The position numbers and the translations under genes are program-made. This document shows positions 7,924 through 21,783 of a DNA stretch of 64,000 nt, piece after piece. The stretch comes from Cellulomonas sp. ES6 (GTDB taxonomy: Bacteria > Actinomycetota > Actinomycetes > Actinomycetales > Cellulomonadaceae), in assembly GCF_030053835.1 (NCBI RefSeq), contig NZ_CP125655.1:3658001-3722000 (forward strand), read 5' to 3'. The notes under the pieces were generated by a model. That model was not told where the DNA came from and made no database searches. It worked only from the letters and a program-made list of their open reading frames with translations. How positions within the stretch are numbered: position 1 is the stretch's first letter; each line of letters begins with the position of its first letter.

Positions 7924-9113
7924 GCGGGCACCTCCGTGAGGCCGCGGGCCAGCGTCGTCAGGGGCCGGACCCCGTCGGCGGTGACCACCAGCGCGTCCTC
8001 GACCATCATCCCGCCCCAGCCCAGCTCGTAGTACGGCGTCTCGAAGCAGAACGTCATGCCCTCCTCGAGCGGCGCGTCGTCCCCGGGGCGCACGATCGGG
8101 GGCTCGTAGACCTCCAGCCCGATGCCGTGCCCGCAGTGCTGCCGCCGGTACGGCGCCAGCCCGCCCCGCTGGGTGACGTCGACGGCGAGGTCGAACAGCG
8201 CGGCGGCGCCCACGCCGGGGCGCGCGGCCGCGAGCTGCGCGTCCAGCCCCGCGAGGAGGGCGTCGTACCGCCGGGCCTGCAGGTCGCTCGCCGGGCCGAC
8301 GACGGCGGTGCGGCCGATGTCCGACCAGTACCCGTCCAGCACGCACCCCACGTCGAACCGCAGCAGGTCGCCGGCGGCCAGCGGCCGGTCGGTCGCCACG
8401 GCGTCGGCCAGGGCGGACCGCTCGCCCGCGGTGACGACGGTGAAGCGGGGGGCGGCGCCGCCGTCCACCATCGTGCGGGCGACGACGCGGGCCAGCTCGG
8501 CCTCGGTGACCCCGGGGCGGGCGACGGCGAGCGCCGCCACGATGCCGGCCTCGGCCAGCCGGGCGGACCGCGCCAGGAGCGCGACCTCCCCGGGGAGCTT
8601 GCGGGCACGGACGCCCGACAGCCACGCGCTCGCGTCCGCCCAGGTCACCTCGGGCAGGGCGGCCTCGAGCGCAGCCCGCAGCGGGGCCGGGCACGAGGCC
8701 TCGTCCAGGCCGACGGTGCCGGACGCGACCCCCGCGCGGCGGACGGCGGCGGCGATCGCCGGCGCGGCGCCCGGGTGCTCGTCGACCAGGCGGGTGGCGG
8801 TGGCGGCGGAGCCCGCGGACTCGAAGTAGAACCGGCCGAACGCGACGAAGTCGTCCTCGGCGACGCCGGCGTCGAACGCGGGGGCGGAGTCCGCGACCGG
8901 CCCGGCCAGCACCGTGCGGTCGCCCGTGACGACCGCCGCCACCGAGGAGGTCCCGTGGACGGACCCGGACATCGAGCGGTAGCCGGTGGCGTAGTCGACA
9001 CCCGCGGTGGACAGGGTCACCACGGCGTCGAACGGCGCGCCGGCCAGGTGCTCGCGGAGGCGGGCGGTGCGGGCGGCGACGAGCGCCTCGCGGGGGCTCG
9101 GGGCGGTGGTCAC
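7920..9113 (-). CDS. M24-family metallohydrolase (Xaa-Pro dipeptidase/creatinase fold)
   Basis: A 397-residue pita-bread hydrolase. A creatinase-like N-terminal domain (about 1-165) precedes the catalytic domain, whose five metal ligands are all visible: Asp254 (RFDVG), Asp265 (SDIGRT), His329 (HCGHGIGLEVYEPP), Glu358 (CFETPYY) and Glu372 (MMVEDAL). The family includes Xaa-Pro dipeptidases as well as creatinase and ectoine hydrolase, so the bond cut need not be a peptide bond. It is coupled by four-base overlaps to genes on both sides. Context suggests that it processes a compound brought in by the adjacent peptide-type ABC importer. Confidence 0.88.
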   Translation of the reverse strand: MTTAPSPREALVAARTARLREHLAGAPFDAVVTLSTAGVDYATGYRSMSGSVHGTSSVAAVVTGDRTVLAGPVADSAPAFDAGVAEDDFVAFGRFYFESAGSAATATRLVDEHPGAAPAIAAAVRRAGVASGTVGLDEASCPAPLRAALEAALPEVTWADASAWLSGVRARKLPGEVALLARSARLAEAGIVAALAVARPGVTEAELARVVARTMVDGGAAPRFTVVTAGERSALADAVATDRPLAAGDLLRFDVGCVLDGYWSDIGRTAVVGPASDLQARRYDALLAGLDAQLAAARPGVGAAALFDLAVDVTQRGGLAPYRRQHCGHGIGLEVYEPPIVRPGDDAPLEEGMTFCFETPYYELGWGGMMVEDALVVTADGVRPLTTLARGLTEVPA

Positions 9114-10183
9114 TGGGCGGCTCCTGCCGTCGGGGCGGGGTCGGACGGGCGGTCGGGTCGGCGGTCGTCCGGCGTGCCGGCGTTCACCGGCTCGATGACC
9201 TCCTGCGCGAACCGGGCCATCTGGTCGAGCGTCTCGGCCACGGTGTTGCACGCGAACAGCAGCGCGGACAGGGTCGTGACGCCGGCCTCGGCGTAGGCGT
9301 GCACCTGGTCCTGGATCTGCGCGGTCGACCCGACGAGGTTGCGGGCCGCGAACCCGTCCTGCTGGCCCTTGAGGGTCGAGCCGGCGAGCGAGCGCATGTG
9401 CTGGTGCAGCTGCGTGGTCTCGAACCGGGCCATCGCGTCGGGCTGCGACGCGCCCATCGCGACCGACAGCTGCGGCGCGACGTCGAAGTCCGGCGGCAGC
9501 TCGCGCCCGATCGCCTCGGCCTCCCGGCGGATGTCCGCGAGCCCCGCGGCGACCTCGGCCGGGCTGAGCACCGCCGGCAGCCAGCCGGTGCCGTACCGCG
9601 CCGCGCGCTGCCGGGAGCCCGCGGCGTTGCCGCCGGACAGGATCGGCAGCGGCGTCTGCACGGGCTTCGGGTAGGACTCCACGTCCTCGAACTGCAGGAA
9701 CTCGCCGTGGAACGACGCCCGGCGGTCCCGCAGCAGCGTCTCGAGCGAGGCGAGGAACTCGTCGGCCTGCCGGCCGCGGTGCAGCGTGTTCCCGGGCCAC
9801 ATCGCGTCGGTCTCCTCGCGGTAGGCGCCGATGCCGACCCCGAGCACGAACCGCCCTCCCGAGAGCTGGTCGAGCGTCGCCGCCTGCTTCGCGGCCACCA
9901 CGGGGTGGCGGAACGCCATGACGGTGATCGCCGTCGCGAGCCGCAGCCGGGTGGTGCGCGCCGCGACGAACGACAGGTAGAGGTACGGGTCGTAGAACCG
10001 CGGCGGCGCGTCGAACTCGGCCCGCACGTAGCGCTGCGTGGTCACGTGGTCGTTGCCCCACACCGAGTCGAACCCGAGGCGCTCGGCCTCGACGGCGATC
10101 TGCACCGCCTGCTCCGGGTCGGCGTACGGCACGGGGTACATCAGCCCCTCCGTGCCGGTCGGGACTCCCAGTCCGAACTTCAT
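9110..10183 (-). CDS. LLM-class flavin/F420-dependent oxidoreductase
   Basis: A 357-residue luciferase-like TIM barrel, longer than and different from the one at 5695. It has FGLGVPTG at the N-terminus, GFDSVWGNDH, then AAKQAATLDQLSGGRFVLGVG and PILSGGNAAGSRQRAARYGTGW. The pattern resembles F420-dependent family members; the cofactor is not certain. The C-terminal 20 residues are Pro/Asp/Arg-rich and probably disordered. The ATG has an excellent GGAGGAGA site. Two non-identical LLM enzymes in one operon suggest either two oxidation steps or a two-protein monooxygenase. Confidence 0.87.
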   Translation of the reverse strand: MKFGLGVPTGTEGLMYPVPYADPEQAVQIAVEAERLGFDSVWGNDHVTTQRYVRAEFDAPPRFYDPYLYLSFVAARTTRLRLATAITVMAFRHPVVAAKQAATLDQLSGGRFVLGVGIGAYREETDAMWPGNTLHRGRQADEFLASLETLLRDRRASFHGEFLQFEDVESYPKPVQTPLPILSGGNAAGSRQRAARYGTGWLPAVLSPAEVAAGLADIRREAEAIGRELPPDFDVAPQLSVAMGASQPDAMARFETTQLHQHMRSLAGSTLKGQQDGFAARNLVGSTAQIQDQVHAYAEAGVTTLSALLFACNTVAETLDQMARFAQEVIEPVNAGTPDDRRPDRPSDPAPTAGAAQ

Positions 10184-11007
10184 GCGATCTCCTCCGGGTT
10201 CGGGTCGGTCGCCGCCGGCGCCGCGCCGGGCAGCCGGCGGGCGCGACGCCGCGGGTCGGCCACCGGGACGGCGGCCAGCAGCGTGCGGGTGTAGTCGTCC
10301 TGCGGGGTGTCGAGCACGGCGGCGGTCGTGCCGCGCTCGACGACGAGGCCGGCGTGCATCACCGCGACCTCGTGGGCGATCTGCCGCACCACCGAGATGT
10401 CGTGCGTGATGAACAGGTACGCGGCCTGCGTGGTCTGCTGGAGCTCGCGCAGCAGCCGGACGATCCGCCCGCGCACCGACTGGTCCAGCCCGGAGGTCGG
10501 CTCGTCGAGCACCACGAGGTCGGGCCGGGGCGCGAGGGCCCGCGCGATCGCCACCCGCTGCTGCTGGCCGCCGGACAGCTCGCCGGGCAGCCGGCCGCGC
10601 ATCGCGTCCGGCAGGCCCACCAGGTCCAGCAGCTCCGTGACCCGGGCCCCGGCGGCGGCCCCGCGCTCGGCGGTCAGCCGGGCGAGCGGCTCGCGCAGGA
10701 TCGCCTCGACGGTCCACCGGGAGTCCAGGGACTGGTACGGGTTCTGGAACACCATCTGCACGGACCGCCGGCGCTCGCGGTCCCACGGCCCGAGCAGGTC
10801 GAACCCGCCGAAGCTCGCGGTCCCGGCGGTGGCGCCGTGCAGCCCGGCGACGACCCGGCCGAGCGTCGACTTGCCCGACCCGGACTCGCCGACCAGCGCG
10901 AGCGTCCGGGCCGTGTCCAGGTCCAGGTCCACGCCCCGCAGCGCGTGGACGGTCCGCCCCCGGGCGGCGAACGTCTTGGTGACGCCCCGCACCTCAAGCA
11001 GCGCCAT
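10180..11007 (-). CDS. Peptide-type ABC transporter ATP-binding protein (DppF/OppF-like)
   Basis: A 275-residue ATPase with Walker [10 protein letters not shown] (40-48), Q-loop [14 protein letters not shown], signature LSGGQQQR, Walker [12 protein letters not shown] and switch His in FITHDISVV. The Q-loop wording NPYQSLD and the C-terminal tail after residue 230 are those of oligopeptide/nickel importer ATPases. It pairs with the ATPase at 10994, with which it shares 14 bases, to drive uptake through the two permeases upstream. Confidence 0.93.
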   Translation of the reverse strand: MALLEVRGVTKTFAARGRTVHALRGVDLDLDTARTLALVGESGSGKSTLGRVVAGLHGATAGTASFGGFDLLGPWDRERRRSVQMVFQNPYQSLDSRWTVEAILREPLARLTAERGAAAGARVTELLDLVGLPDAMRGRLPGELSGGQQQRVAIARALAPRPDLVVLDEPTSGLDQSVRGRIVRLLRELQQTTQAAYLFITHDISVVRQIAHEVAVMHAGLVVERGTTAAVLDTPQDDYTRTLLAAVPVADPRRRARRLPGAAPAATDPNPEEIA

Positions 11008-11791
11008 CGCCGGCCTCCTCGCCCGCGGCCACCAGGTACCGCGTGTACTCGTGCTGCGGGGACTCGAACAGCTCGACGACCCCGGTGGTCTCCACGAGGT
11101 CGCCGCGGTACAGCACGGCGACGCGGTCGCAGACCTCCGCGACGACCCCGAGGTCGTGCGTGATGAGGAGCACGCCGCAGCCGGTCTCGTCCGCGAGCTC
11201 GGTCAGGAGCGTGAGGATCTGCGCCTGCACGGTCACGTCCAGGGCGGTGGTCGGCTCGTCGGCGATCAGCAGCGCCGGGCGGCAGGCCAGCGCCATCGCG
11301 ATCATCACGCGCTGGCACATGCCGCCGGAGAGCTGGTGCGGGTAGGCCCGGCCGACGCGCGCCGGGTCCGCGATGTGCACCCGGCCGAGCAGCCGCTCCG
11401 CCTCGGCGCGCGCGGACCGGCGGTCGGCCCCGGCGCCGTCGCGCTGGTGCAGCCGCACCATCCGGGCGATCTGCTCGCCGACGCGCATCAGGGGGTTGAG
11501 CGAGTCCTGCGGGTTCTGGAAGATCATCGCGAACCGGTGCGCCACCGAGCGCCGGGCGGTCGCGGTGGCGTCCGCCCCGGACACCAGCACCCGCCCGCCG
11601 GTGACCGCGATGCCGTCGGGCAGCACGCCCATGACCGCGAGCGAGGTCATGGACTTGCCGGAGCCGGACTCGCCGACCAGGCCGACGACCTCGCCGGGGC
11701 GCACGCTGAGGCTGACGTCGCGCAGCAGCGGGGTGCCGGTGCGGGTCACGGCCACCGAGAGCCGGTCGAGCTCGAGCACGGGGGTGGTCAC
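10994..11791 (-). CDS. Peptide-type ABC transporter ATP-binding protein (DppD/OppD-like)
   Basis: A 265-residue ATPase with Walker [11 protein letters not shown]-loop [19 protein letters not shown], signature LSGGMCQR, Walker [20 protein letters not shown] and [18 protein letters not shown]-like wording and DVTVQAQI are characteristic of DppD/OppD. The GTG start overlaps the permease stop by four bases. The common C-terminal extension of DppD (with a possible Fe-S site) is short or absent here. Confidence 0.93.
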   Translation of the reverse strand: MTTPVLELDRLSVAVTRTGTPLLRDVSLSVRPGEVVGLVGESGSGKSMTSLAVMGVLPDGIAVTGGRVLVSGADATATARRSVAHRFAMIFQNPQDSLNPLMRVGEQIARMVRLHQRDGAGADRRSARAEAERLLGRVHIADPARVGRAYPHQLSGGMCQRVMIAMALACRPALLIADEPTTALDVTVQAQILTLLTELADETGCGVLLITHDLGVVAEVCDRVAVLYRGDLVETTGVVELFESPQHEYTRYLVAAGEEAGDGAA

Positions 11792-12666
11792 CGGTCGCCT
11801 CCCAGGTCGTCGCCGACGAAGTGCAGGCCGGTCACGGTCACCGCGATGAGCAGGCCGGGGAAGAACGCCGTCCACCACTGGCCGGTCAGCATGTTCTGCG
11901 CGCCCTCGGCGACCATGACGCCCCACTCGGGCGTGGGGGCGTGGATGCCGATGCCCAGGTACGCCAGGCCCGCGACGTTGAGGATCGAGTACCCGCACAC
12001 GAGCGTGAACTGCACGGCCGCCGGCCGGACCGAGTGGGGCAGCACGTGCCCGAACGCGATCCGCAGCCAGCCCGCGCCGGCCACCCGCGCGCCGTCGACG
12101 TACGCCAGCTCCCGCTGCGCGAGCGCCTCGGCGCGCACCAGCCGCACGAAGGGCGGCACCGCCGCGACCGCCAGCGCGAGCGCGAGCTGGGGGGTGCTCT
12201 CGCCGATCGCCAGAAGCAGGATCATCGCGAGCACGAAGCCGGGGAACGACATGAGCACGTCCACGCACCGCATGACGACGTCGTCCACCCGGCCCCCGAC
12301 GTAGCCGGACACCACCCCGAGCGCGGACCCCACGACCATGGCGAGCAGCGCGATGCTCACGCCCAGCACCAGGTCCAGCCGGATGGCGTGCACCGCCCGG
12401 GCGAAGACGTCGCGGCCGTAGAAGTCGGTCCCGAACCAGTGGGCCGCGGACGGGGCCTGCAGCGCGTCCGACGGCTCGACGGCCAGCGGGTCGGCGACCA
12501 GGAACGGTCCGACGACGCCGACCACCACGAGCACGGCGAGGATGCCGGCGCCGGTCCACAGGAACGGCCGGGGCCGGCGGCTGCGGACGCGGGCGGCGTC
12601 GGCGGTGGAGAGCAGGGCCGGGGCGGCGGTCGCGGGTCCGGCGGCGGGCGGGGCGGGCTGGGTCAT
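11788..12666 (-). CDS. Peptide-type ABC transporter permease (DppC/OppC-like)
   Basis: A 292-residue inner-membrane permease. After a Pro/Ala-rich N-terminus there is one membrane helix (about 36-58), the OppC-type motif [18 protein letters not shown], and the binding-protein-dependent transport domain with further helices. The EAA-like loop lies near [25 protein letters not shown] start, four-base overlap with the preceding dppB-like gene. It forms the channel together with that protein. Confidence 0.92.
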   Translation of the reverse strand: MTQPAPPAAGPATAAPALLSTADAARVRSRRPRPFLWTGAGILAVLVVVGVVGPFLVADPLAVEPSDALQAPSAAHWFGTDFYGRDVFARAVHAIRLDLVLGVSIALLAMVVGSALGVVSGYVGGRVDDVVMRCVDVLMSFPGFVLAMILLLAIGESTPQLALALAVAAVPPFVRLVRAEALAQRELAYVDGARVAGAGWLRIAFGHVLPHSVRPAAVQFTLVCGYSILNVAGLAYLGIGIHAPTPEWGVMVAEGAQNMLTGQWWTAFFPGLLIAVTVTGLHFVGDDLGGDR

Positions 12667-13685
12667 GCGCGGGCACCTCCGAGCCGGATGCGGGGGTCGA
12701 TCAGGCCGTACGCCAGGTCGATGAGCACGTTGAGGGCGATGTAGAGGACCCCGATGACGATCGCGTAGCCCTGGAGCACCTCGAGGTCGTTGGCGCGCAC
12801 CGCGTCGTACGCCAGCCGGCCCATGCCGGGCCAGGAGAACAGCTGCTCGACGATGACGTTGCCGCCGAGCAGGAAGCTGAGCACCAGCCCGAGCGAGGTG
12901 AGGATCTGGAGCATCGCGTTGCGCATCTGGTCCCGCCAGAGCACCTCGCGCGGCGCGACGCCGAACGCGCGGGCGGTCCGCACGTACCCGGTGCCGGCGG
13001 TGGCGATGAGCGCGGAGCGCACCATCTTGACCACGGCCGCCGAGGCGCCGATGCCGAGGGTCAGCGCGGGCAGCACCAGGTACCGCAGCGCCTGCCCGGC
13101 GGTCGCCGGGTCGCCCGCGAGCAGCGCGTCCAGCACGTACAGGCCGGTGACGTCGGGCGGCGGGGGCGTCCCCACGGGGAGCCGGCCGATCGGCCCGGGC
13201 AGCAGGTGCCAGGTGGAGAACAGCCCGAAGATGAGCAGCAGCCCGAGCCAGAACGGCGCCATCGACGACCCGAGCACCGCGTACACCCGGCCGGCGACGT
13301 CCGCGGGGCGCCCGCGGTGGGCCGCGGCGAGCACGCCGACCGGGACGCCGATCAGGACGGCGACCACCAGCGCGGCGAGAGCGAGCTCGATGGTGGCGGG
13401 CAGCCGCGCGACCAGCTCGGTGCCGACGTCGCGCCCGGTGGACACGGCCCGGCCGAGGTCGCCTTGCGCGAGCCGCACCACGTAGTCCCGGAGCTGGACC
13501 AGCAGCGGGTCGTCCAGGCCGTACGACGCGCGCAGCGCCGCGACGTCCTCGGGCGTGGCCTCGGGGCCGAGCCGGGCGGCGGCCGCGTCCCCGGGCAGGA
13601 TCCGGGTGACGAGGAAGACGACCAGCACGAGCCCGAGCACCGTCAGCGCGGAGGTGCCGAGGCGGCGCAGGACGTAACGGGTCAC
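12663..13685 (-). CDS. Peptide-type ABC transporter permease (DppB/OppB-like)
   Basis: A 340-residue permease beginning with the family-typical YVLRRLGTSALTVLGLVLVV helix, followed by the GDAAAARLGPEATPEDVAALRASYGLDDP loop region and the transport domain, ending with the conserved IDLAYGLIDPRIRL. Six membrane segments are apparent. The GTG start is preceded by AGGAG. The 125-base gap to the binding-protein gene upstream is the largest within the operon and may hold a processing site or weak promoter. Confidence 0.92.
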   Translation of the reverse strand: MTRYVLRRLGTSALTVLGLVLVVFLVTRILPGDAAAARLGPEATPEDVAALRASYGLDDPLLVQLRDYVVRLAQGDLGRAVSTGRDVGTELVARLPATIELALAALVVAVLIGVPVGVLAAAHRGRPADVAGRVYAVLGSSMAPFWLGLLLIFGLFSTWHLLPGPIGRLPVGTPPPPDVTGLYVLDALLAGDPATAGQALRYLVLPALTLGIGASAAVVKMVRSALIATAGTGYVRTARAFGVAPREVLWRDQMRNAMLQILTSLGLVLSFLLGGNVIVEQLFSWPGMGRLAYDAVRANDLEVLQGYAIVIGVLYIALNVLIDLAYGLIDPRIRLGGARA

Positions 13686-13810
13686 GGCGGGGCTCCTGTC
13701 GGGCGGCGGGGGCGTGGCGGGGTGCGGGTGGTGGAGGGCGCCGGCGCCCGCGGCCCGGGGGCAGGGACCCCGTGGCGGGCGGACGCCGGCGCGTCCTCAC
13801 ACCGGCGCGC

Positions 13811-15445
13811 TCACCCCTTGGTGAGGTACTGCAGCCGCAGCTGCTCGGTGTTGTCCTTGGTCAGGCCGGTCACGCCGTCCCGGACCACGAACGTCCACGC
13901 CGGGTTGTAGACGGGGACGAAGGGCATGTCGTCGTAGATGACCTGCTGCGCCTCGGCGGAGATCTCCGCACGGCCGGCCTCGTCGGTCGTCGCGACGCCC
14001 TCCTGGAGCAGGGCGTCCAGGTCGGGGTTCGCGTAGGACGTGAAGTTCGTCCCCGCCGCCGACCCCGCCAGGTAGTACATCTGGTAGAACGGGTCGGCGC
14101 CCCAGCCGAGGAAGTTGTTCAGGTACATCGGCAGCGCGCGGGCGTTGGTCTGCTGCGTGAAGTCGGCGTCCGTCAGGGGCTTGAGGTCGATGTCGACCCC
14201 GATCTCCTTCAGGTTCGCCTGCACCAGCACCGCCGCCGCGGCCTCGACCGCGTTGGACTGCTTGTAGTACAGCGTCGAGCTGAAGCCGTCGGGCAGCCCG
14301 GCCTCGGCGAGCAGGTCCGCGGCGGCGTCCAGGTCCTCCTCGAACGTCCCCGCGTCGTCGGAGTGGGTCTCCATGGAGGCCGGCACGACGCCCGTGGAGA
14401 CGTTCGCGTAGCCGTACAGCACCTGGTCCACGAGGTCCTCGTAGGGCACCGCCTTGGCGACGGCCTGCCGGACGCGGGCGTCGTCGAACGGCGCCTCGGC
14501 GGTGTTGAACCCCAGGTACTCCAGGCGGTTGGACGGCTCCGAGACGACCGTCAGGCCGTCCTCGTCCTCCATCGCCTTGACCTGGTCCAGCGGGATGCCC
14601 TGCGCCAGGTCGAGCTCGCCCGAGCGCAGCAGCAGCGCGCGCTGCGACGGGTCGGAGACGAACTGGACGGTCACGCCGGCGTTCGCGATCTTCTCCGGCG
14701 CGTAGTAGTGCTCGTTGGGCTCCAGCACGAGCTGCTGCGTCGGGTCGTACGACGCGACCGTGTACGGGCCGGAGGAGTTCGCGTTCTCGCGGAACCACTC
14801 GCCGGCCCAGGGGTCGTCGTCGGTCGCGTTCGCCTCGCCGGTGGCCTGCGAGAAGATGCCGAGCGGCTGCATCGCCTCCATCTTGGCGAGCAGCGGGCTG
14901 GCGAAGCTGCTGGTGACGACGACGGTGCTGTCGTCGGGCGCGGTCACGTCGTCCGGGGAGGCGACGCCGGCGAACGGCAGCAGCGCCTTGACGTAGCCGG
15001 GACCGAGCAGGCTGCGCTGGTAGGACCACACGACGTCCTGCGCGGTCAGCGGCGTGCCGTCGGCGAACGCCAGCCCGTCGCGCAGGTGGAACGTCGTCGT
15101 CAGACCGTCCTCGGAGACCTCCCAGGACTCGGCGAGCGCACCCTCGAGCTCCGTGGTGCCGGTGCGCACCAGGCCGTCGGTGTCGTAGGTCTGCTCGAGC
15201 AGCTGCTCGACGAGCGACCCGGTCGCCACCATCGCGGCCGGCGTGCGCCAGGCCTGCGCGTCGAGCAGGTCGACGGAGCTGTCGAGGCTGATGACGAGGG
15301 GCTCCGACGCGCTGCCGGCGGTGCCGGCGGAGGCGTCGTCGGACGGGGTGTCGCCGCCGCCGCACGCGGTGAGGGCGAGCGCGGCGGCCACGGCCGCGGC
15401 GGCCGCCACGGAGGTGCGCCGCCGCCGGGGGAGGTGTCGCTTCAC
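13811..15445 (-). CDS. ABC transporter substrate-binding lipoprotein, family 5 (peptide/nickel type)
   Basis: A 544-residue solute-binding protein. The N-terminus has basic residues, a hydrophobic stretch and a lipobox LTAC with Cys28, so it should be anchored to the outer face of the membrane. Family 5 features include DGLTTTFHLRDGLAFADGTPLTAQDVVWS, then YTVASYDPTQQLVLEPNEHYY, and the C-terminal AQQVIYDDMPFVPVYNPAW. The GTG start has TAGGAG upstream. It heads the nine-gene operon. Family 5 proteins bind peptides but also opines, nickel-chelates and glutathione, so the ligand is open. Confidence 0.93.
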   Translation of the reverse strand: MKRHLPRRRRTSVAAAAAVAAALALTACGGGDTPSDDASAGTAGSASEPLVISLDSSVDLLDAQAWRTPAAMVATGSLVEQLLEQTYDTDGLVRTGTTELEGALAESWEVSEDGLTTTFHLRDGLAFADGTPLTAQDVVWSYQRSLLGPGYVKALLPFAGVASPDDVTAPDDSTVVVTSSFASPLLAKMEAMQPLGIFSQATGEANATDDDPWAGEWFRENANSSGPYTVASYDPTQQLVLEPNEHYYAPEKIANAGVTVQFVSDPSQRALLLRSGELDLAQGIPLDQVKAMEDEDGLTVVSEPSNRLEYLGFNTAEAPFDDARVRQAVAKAVPYEDLVDQVLYGYANVSTGVVPASMETHSDDAGTFEEDLDAAADLLAEAGLPDGFSSTLYYKQSNAVEAAAAVLVQANLKEIGVDIDLKPLTDADFTQQTNARALPMYLNNFLGWGADPFYQMYYLAGSAAGTNFTSYANPDLDALLQEGVATTDEAGRAEISAEAQQVIYDDMPFVPVYNPAWTFVVRDGVTGLTKDNTEQLRLQYLTKG

Positions 15446-15790
15446 GGGGGCTCCTAGCACGGTCGGGGCGGTGCGGCCCGCCGGCGCTCGGCCGGGCTGG
15501 GTCCGCGCCGTCGGGGAGCGGCGCGGTCCCGCGCCACGTCCAGCCTCGCCGCGGCCGGGGGACCGGGGCATCGGCTGCCGGGCCAAACCGCGCGGCCCCG
15601 GGTTGTCGTCGCCCCCGAGCGCCCCCACCGCCCGGCCGGGCCCGGCCACGAGGGTAGGCAGGCGTGTGTTTCGGGAGCGGGCACCCGTCGGAAACCTCGG
15701 CGAAACGCGGTCCGCCGCCTCGCGCCCGCTCAGGACGGGTTCCAGGTGGCTTCCCAGCGCGTTCCCAGGGTCGGGTGCTCGACTGGTGCC
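15446..15790 (+). other. Divergent intergenic region, 345 bases
   Basis: The region separates the minus-strand operon head from the plus-strand GNAT-like gene. I find no convincing gene. On the minus strand a TACCCT hexamer (15651-15656) is a possible -10 for the operon. Three GAAAC/GTTTC pentamers lie just upstream of it (15669-15715), two of them as direct repeats eight bases apart; they could be a regulator site. The 15450-15560 part is GC-rich without clear structure. Confidence 0.4.
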
Positions 15791-16585
15791 GTGCTGCACG
15801 ACCGACACCGTCGCCGGACCGACGCCGTCCCCGGCCCCGCGGAGCCCGACCCCGCCCAGCCCCGTCCGGCGGACCCGCCCGGCGTGACCCGCGCCGCCGG
15901 CGCCGGCCCCTGGCAGGTCGTCCGCGCGGGCGTCGTGGACGTCAACCGGATCGCCCGCATGCTGGCCGAGCACCGCCCGTTCATCGACCTGGACGGGGAC
16001 GGCCGGCCCGACGAGGTGCCGGACCCCGAGCACGCGGGCCCCGCGACGCGCATGGTGCTGAGCCTCGGCGCCCTGGAGCACGGCGAGGTGTGGTTCGCGC
16101 GCGACGAGGCGGGGGACGTCCTGGCGGTCGCGGTGTGGCTGCCGCCGGAGGCGGAGCACCTGGCGCACGACCTGCACCGCGTCGTCGCGCAGGAGCTCGG
16201 CGTGACGCCGGTGCGGGACCCCGAGCCGGCGCACGCCCCGCTGCGCTCGCTCGTCGGCGCCACGGCCCACACGCTCGCGCACCTGCGGGACTCGGACGCG
16301 GAGCGGGTGCTGATCCTGCTCGCCGACGCCGGGCGGGTCGCCGGCGCGCGCCGCCGCGCGCTGCTGGCGGACGTGCTCGCGCCGGTGCTGCGGGCGCAGG
16401 GCGACGCGGGCCGGGAGACGCTGGCCGTGACGGTCGACCCGGCGCAGGTGGCGGACCTCGCGGCGCTCGGGTTCGCGGAGCGCACGCGCAGCCCGCTCGG
16501 CGCGGCGTCGCTGTGGCTCGGGGCGCACCGCCCGGCGCGGCTGCTCGAGCCGGTGGTGACGGGCCCGGTCGCCACGACGGCGTAG
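15791..16585 (+). CDS. GNAT-like acetyltransferase-fold protein, function unknown
   Basis: 264 residues from the GTG at 15791. The first 45 residues are Pro/Arg-rich and poorly structured. From GPWQVVRAG onward the pattern resembles an N-acetyltransferase fold (VDVNRIARMLAEHRPF; GEVWFARDEAGDVLAVAVWLPP; ERVLILLADAG; LGFAERTRSP). I do not see the usual R/QxxGxG/A acetyl-CoA loop, so activity is doubtful. An alternative GTG at 15884 would give 233 residues and remove the disordered head. No ribosome-binding site supports either start. The bases before 15791 (CTGGTGCC then GTG) resemble those before the leaderless gene at 51105. It is divergent from the peptide-importer operon. Confidence 0.65.
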   Translation: MLHDRHRRRTDAVPGPAEPDPAQPRPADPPGVTRAAGAGPWQVVRAGVVDVNRIARMLAEHRPFIDLDGDGRPDEVPDPEHAGPATRMVLSLGALEHGEVWFARDEAGDVLAVAVWLPPEAEHLAHDLHRVVAQELGVTPVRDPEPAHAPLRSLVGATAHTLAHLRDSDAERVLILLADAGRVAGARRRALLADVLAPVLRAQGDAGRETLAVTVDPAQVADLAALGFAERTRSPLGAASLWLGAHRPARLLEPVVTGPVATTA

Positions 16586-16609
16586 CGCGGGCCGCCCCCG
16601 CGGCGCCCG

Positions 16610-21779
<5,170 letters not shown>

Positions 21780-21783
<4 letters not shown>

